14,209 bases of DNA. Origin: a bacterium. GTDB taxonomy: Bacteria > Patescibacteriota > Minisyncoccia > Phycocordibacterales > Phycocordibacteraceae. Both the position numbers and the translations under genes were made by a program. The notes beneath the pieces were generated by a model. It was not told the origin of the DNA. It saw only the letters and a program-made list of their open reading frames with translations, and did no database searches. The stretch's first letter is position 1, and every line of letters begins with the position of its first letter. Positions 12,255 to 14,209 of this stretch are shown one piece after another. The stretch covers positions 1-14,209 of the forward strand of contig JAJXVZ010000013.1 of assembly GCA_021781865.1 (NCBI GenBank), given 5' to 3'.

Positions 12255-12284
12255 TAGACACCCAAATCACTCAATCTTTATAAG
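12255..12284 (+). promoter_or_regulatory. Promoter of the double bPH2 gene
   Basis: -35 TAGACA (12255-12260, five of six), 18-base spacer, -10 TATAAG (12279-12284, five of six). Predicted start about 12291, only eight or nine bases before the ATG, so the mRNA would be nearly leaderless; no Shine-Dalgarno sequence fits in it. Confidence 0.6.
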
Positions 12285-12299
12285 AAAAATCACTGCAAT

Positions 12300-13388
12300 A
12301 TGGAAAACCAAACGCTTAGTATGCTGCAGCAACAGTTTCCGCTTAGTCCAAAAAAGTTTTGGAAGAAGATAATGGCTTCGCTGGTGGGGTGTCTTTTGGT
12401 AGCGCTAATCGCTCTTGGCGCCGCAACATTTATACAGAATGCGTTTATCTCTGAAATATGCTTTTTCGTTGTTCTCGTGGTGGTTGTCTATTTCCTACTT
12501 CGGGCTTGGTATATAAAAGTGTATATCCGTCGCTATTTTTATTCTGCATCAGATGATTTTGTAACGATAAAGAAAGGGGTGTTCGCGCCGGCGGAAATCC
12601 ATGTGCAGTATCCAAAAATACAGGATGTCTATGTAGACCAAGATATCCTAGATCGCATTATGGGTCTCTATGATGTGCATATTGCAAGCGCAACGGTAAG
12701 CTCTGGCATCGAGGCACATTTCGACGGAGTAGAGGAAGCCGCCGCAGATGGTCTAAAGCTATTTCTGCTCGACAAGATACGCGGAGACGAGCAATCATCA
12801 GACACACCGCCAGGTTCTGTCGCGTCTTCATCTCAAACCGCCTCGGCCAATTCCAAGCCTCTTGACACTAGCCAAATGATTTCGAGCACTCAATACCCCA
12901 TCAGTTCAAAATGGATGGGGATGCAAGTGATCGTAGCGTTCGTTCATGCGCTTTGGTTTTCTGCCCTAATCAGCCCACTTTTATTCGAGGGTGGCATTAT
13001 TCTTGTTTTGGCTACTTTTATTCTTATTTTTTTATGCCAGATCATTTACTATGTCATATGGAGGGGCAATTTTCATTTTGCTTTTCTTCCTGATTACATT
13101 CAACTTTTCACGCAGGTCATTGCAAAATCAGAACAGCATATGCCATACAGGACGGTTCAGGATGTAATAGTCAAGCAAGGTATTATTGAACGGATGTTTG
13201 GTCTGGCTACTGTATCTATTCAAAATGCGGCCGCAAACCAACCAGCTCAGCGTTCTGGTTGGGGAGGAATGACTAATAAATCGCAAGCCGTGGATATTCC
13301 CGGCCAGACACCAGAGGATGCAAACAAAATCGCTGAAATTGTCCGCTCCATTTCACTTACGAGGAACTCCGCGAGAACTGGTTTATAA
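12300..13388 (+). CDS. Membrane protein with two bacterial PH (bPH2, YdbT-like) domains
   Basis: A 362-residue protein built as a tandem duplication. Each half has a pair of membrane helices (about 25-47 and 52-69; about 208-228 and 231-254) followed by a bPH2 domain. The repeat signature is plain: QYPKIQDVYVDQDILDRIMG then LYDVHIASA (103-131), against MPYRTVQDVIVKQGIIERMF then GLATVSIQNA (281-310). A Ser/Thr/Pro-rich linker of about 40 residues (163-202) separates the halves. YdbT-type proteins sit in the cytoplasmic membrane and are linked to surface and secretion functions in some bacteria, with no general biochemical role known. The promoter lies right before the gene, and a 9-bp hairpin follows 14 bases after the stop. 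Confidence 0.88.
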   Translation: MENQTLSMLQQQFPLSPKKFWKKIMASLVGCLLVALIALGAATFIQNAFISEICFFVVLVVVVYFLLRAWYIKVYIRRYFYSASDDFVTIKKGVFAPAEIHVQYPKIQDVYVDQDILDRIMGLYDVHIASATVSSGIEAHFDGVEEAAADGLKLFLLDKIRGDEQSSDTPPGSVASSSQTASANSKPLDTSQMISSTQYPISSKWMGMQVIVAFVHALWFSALISPLLFEGGIILVLATFILIFLCQIIYYVIWRGNFHFAFLPDYIQLFTQVIAKSEQHMPYRTVQDVIVKQGIIERMFGLATVSIQNAAANQPAQRSGWGGMTNKSQAVDIPGQTPEDANKIAEIVRSISLTRNSARTGL

Positions 13389-13876
13389 CGAAAATTTGAA
13401 AGTTTGCCGACTCACCCCTAGGTCGGCAAAAATAAATCTCATGTAACACGCGCCTCGGACTGGTGGGGCACCAGTTATATATCCCGTGTCTTCGGCAATG
13501 GCCAAAGAAAATTTGAAAAAATCTAATCCAACTCTCTTGGTACCCCAACGTACCGCGCTCTGCCAAGCGAGGGCAACACAAGATCCTTTTAGCAGTTTAT
13601 CCCTTACCCAGACCAAGGCATCACGGTCGGGTACAAAATGAGACATAGATAGGGCATATCGGACACTGTCTCGTTTTCGGCACTCCAGTAAGCAGAATAA
13701 GAGTATTACGGCATGTACAAGCGCGTAACATTTTGGAGAACGAGGTCGTAAATACTGGATACTTTACAGAAAATTAGACGTCAAAAAGCGATAGCGCGAT
13801 GTCACTTTCAACAGAGCATCAATTAGACACATTAGACATTCATACGGCGGGCCGCGAGAGCCTACAAATGCCGAGA
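13389..13876. other. Nearly 500 bases without a supported gene
   Basis: Two overlapping minus-strand frames exist (13383-13646, 87 codons from ATG; 13357-13581, 74 codons). Neither has a ribosome binding site or a recognised family, and both read through the hairpin at 13403-13430, so I do not call them genes. The longer one (MSHFVPDRDALVWVRDKLLK onward) is the better candidate. Other structure: a perfect ACTGGTG-GGG-CACCAGT hairpin (13459-13475) and three copies of ATTAGAC at 13773-13779, 13822-13828 and 13831-13837, the last two in tandem with a 9-base period. Confidence 0.45.
13403..13430 (+). terminator. Hairpin after the bPH2 gene, possible terminator
   Basis: TTTGCCGAC (13403-13411) and GTCGGCAAA (13422-13430) form a perfect 9-bp stem with a 10-base loop. 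It is 14 bases after the stop, but AATAAATC rather than a U-run follows on the plus strand. On the minus strand a broken U-rich run follows instead. Confidence 0.45.
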
Positions 13877-13879
13877 TCT

Positions 13880-13914
13880 AAAAAAACCGCCCCGTGATGA
13901 GCAGTGCGGTTTTG
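13880..13914 (-). terminator. Intrinsic terminator of the small acidic protein gene
   Basis: AAAACCGC (13883-13890) and GCGGTTTT (13906-13913) form an 8-bp stem. On the minus strand the T-run continues to seven T in all. It lies 12 bases beyond the stop of the gene at 13926. Confidence 0.8.
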
Positions 13915-13925
13915 TTATCACGTTG

Positions 13926-14123
13926 CTAAACAGTAGTGGCCTTCTTGTCCTCGAACTCCCTAATCGTCTCTCCGATTATTCGCTCGACATCACCGAGATA
14001 TTGATCGCTCGCCGCAACTACTCCTTGTAGATCTTTCAAAAACTCGACTTTCTTATCATCGGGCAAATTCTCGAAGATTTTCTGCAAATCGAGAGAATCA
14101 AATTCTTCATCTGTATTTTCCAT
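13926..14123 (-). CDS. Small acidic helical protein, unknown
   Basis: A 65-residue soluble protein that is strongly acidic at the start (MENTDEEFDSLDLQKIFENL) and helical throughout (PDDKKVEFLKDLQGVV, then YLGDVERIIGETIREFEDKK). There is no cysteine, membrane segment or catalytic motif, and no recognised family. The ATG at 14121-14123 follows the stop of an upstream frame by five bases, so the two were probably translated from one mRNA. A terminator lies 12 bases downstream, marking the end of this unit. Proteins of this kind are often partners of another protein; the neighbour cut by the window edge is the natural candidate. Confidence 0.7.
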   Translation of the reverse strand: MENTDEEFDSLDLQKIFENLPDDKKVEFLKDLQGVVAASDQYLGDVERIIGETIREFEDKKATTV

Positions 14124-14128
14124 ACGCG

Positions 14129-14209
14129 TTAAATATTATTGTGTCTTAAATTTTCTCGTAGTTTATAGTACTTATCGCCGCGTAGTACCTCCATCAATTT
14201 TGCGATTCC
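14129..14209 (-). CDS. C-terminal end of an upstream gene (cut by window edge)
   Basis: The minus strand is open for 26 codons from the window edge to a TAA at 14129-14131, reading KLMEVLRGDKYYKLREN and ending RHNNI. The other two frames close earlier. The lysine-, asparagine- and arginine-rich helical end, and the five-base gap to the next ATG, make a real gene end likely. Too little is present to name it. Confidence 0.5.
   Translation of the reverse strand, partial: GIAKLMEVLRGDKYYKLRENLRHNNI

Noticed and set aside
11914..12270. 118-codon minus-strand open frame
   Set aside because: It begins with GTG inside the promoter of the bPH2 gene, has no ribosome binding site and reads through a perfect terminator hairpin at its end.
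1..14209. CRISPR arrays, insertion sequences, integrases, rRNA
   Set aside because: No spaced direct-repeat array, no transposase or integrase frame with paired terminal repeats, and no rRNA-like sequence was seen.

Overview
The window looks like part of a small, moderately AT-rich bacterial genome of the Candidate Phyla Radiation (Patescibacteria), most likely a Parcubacteria-type lineage. This is an inference from gene content and style. The proteins are short, Shine-Dalgarno sequences are often missing, four tRNA genes lack an encoded CCA, several hypothetical proteins are of CPR type (a Cys-rich motif of the CPDGT..RTG kind, an LTAGQLNAIVKK N-terminus), and rplK is followed by a terminator rather than by rplA.

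Layout, left to right. (1) 1-220: 5' end of a thymidylate synthase gene on the minus strand, cut by the window edge. (2) 305-1718: a minus-strand secE-nusG-rplK unit with a good promoter (1690-1718), an intrinsic-terminator-like hairpin just after the predicted start site, and a terminator after rplK. (3) 1742-3807: three minus-strand envelope genes (SIMPL-domain protein, Cys-motif membrane-anchored protein, four-helix membrane protein). (4) 3927-4586: tRNA-His and a PduO-type cobalamin adenosyltransferase. (5) 4619-4851: a compact plus-strand unit encoding a 46-residue single-pass membrane protein, with promoter, ribosome binding site and terminator all visible. (6) 4851-6717: small genes of unknown function, including a GC-richer gene with a long hairpin-rich leader and its own terminator, a 25-bp palindrome, and a divergent small ORF. 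(7) 6801-8909: a compact minus-strand run tRNA-Val, uppS, RluA-family pseudouridine synthase, rplS, tRNA-Leu(GAG). (8) 9049-10335: tRNA-Leu(CAG) and an AT-rich gene for a protein with an HEFSH zinc-protease motif. (9) 10518-13388: three plus-strand envelope genes (PAP2 phosphatase, exported DUF5666-like protein, double bPH2 membrane protein). (10) 13389-13876: a stretch with no convincing gene. (11) 13880-14209: two small minus-strand genes, the upstream one cut by the window edge.

Functionally the window mixes core translation and secretion genes (rplK, nusG, secE, rplS, four tRNAs, a pseudouridine synthase), lipid-carrier genes (uppS makes undecaprenyl diphosphate and the PAP2 protein could recycle it) and a set of small envelope proteins. 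There is no CRISPR array, insertion sequence or rRNA. The least explained parts are the structured leader at 6317-6454, the small genes between 4675 and 6668, the palindrome at 5073-5097 and the region 13389-13876.
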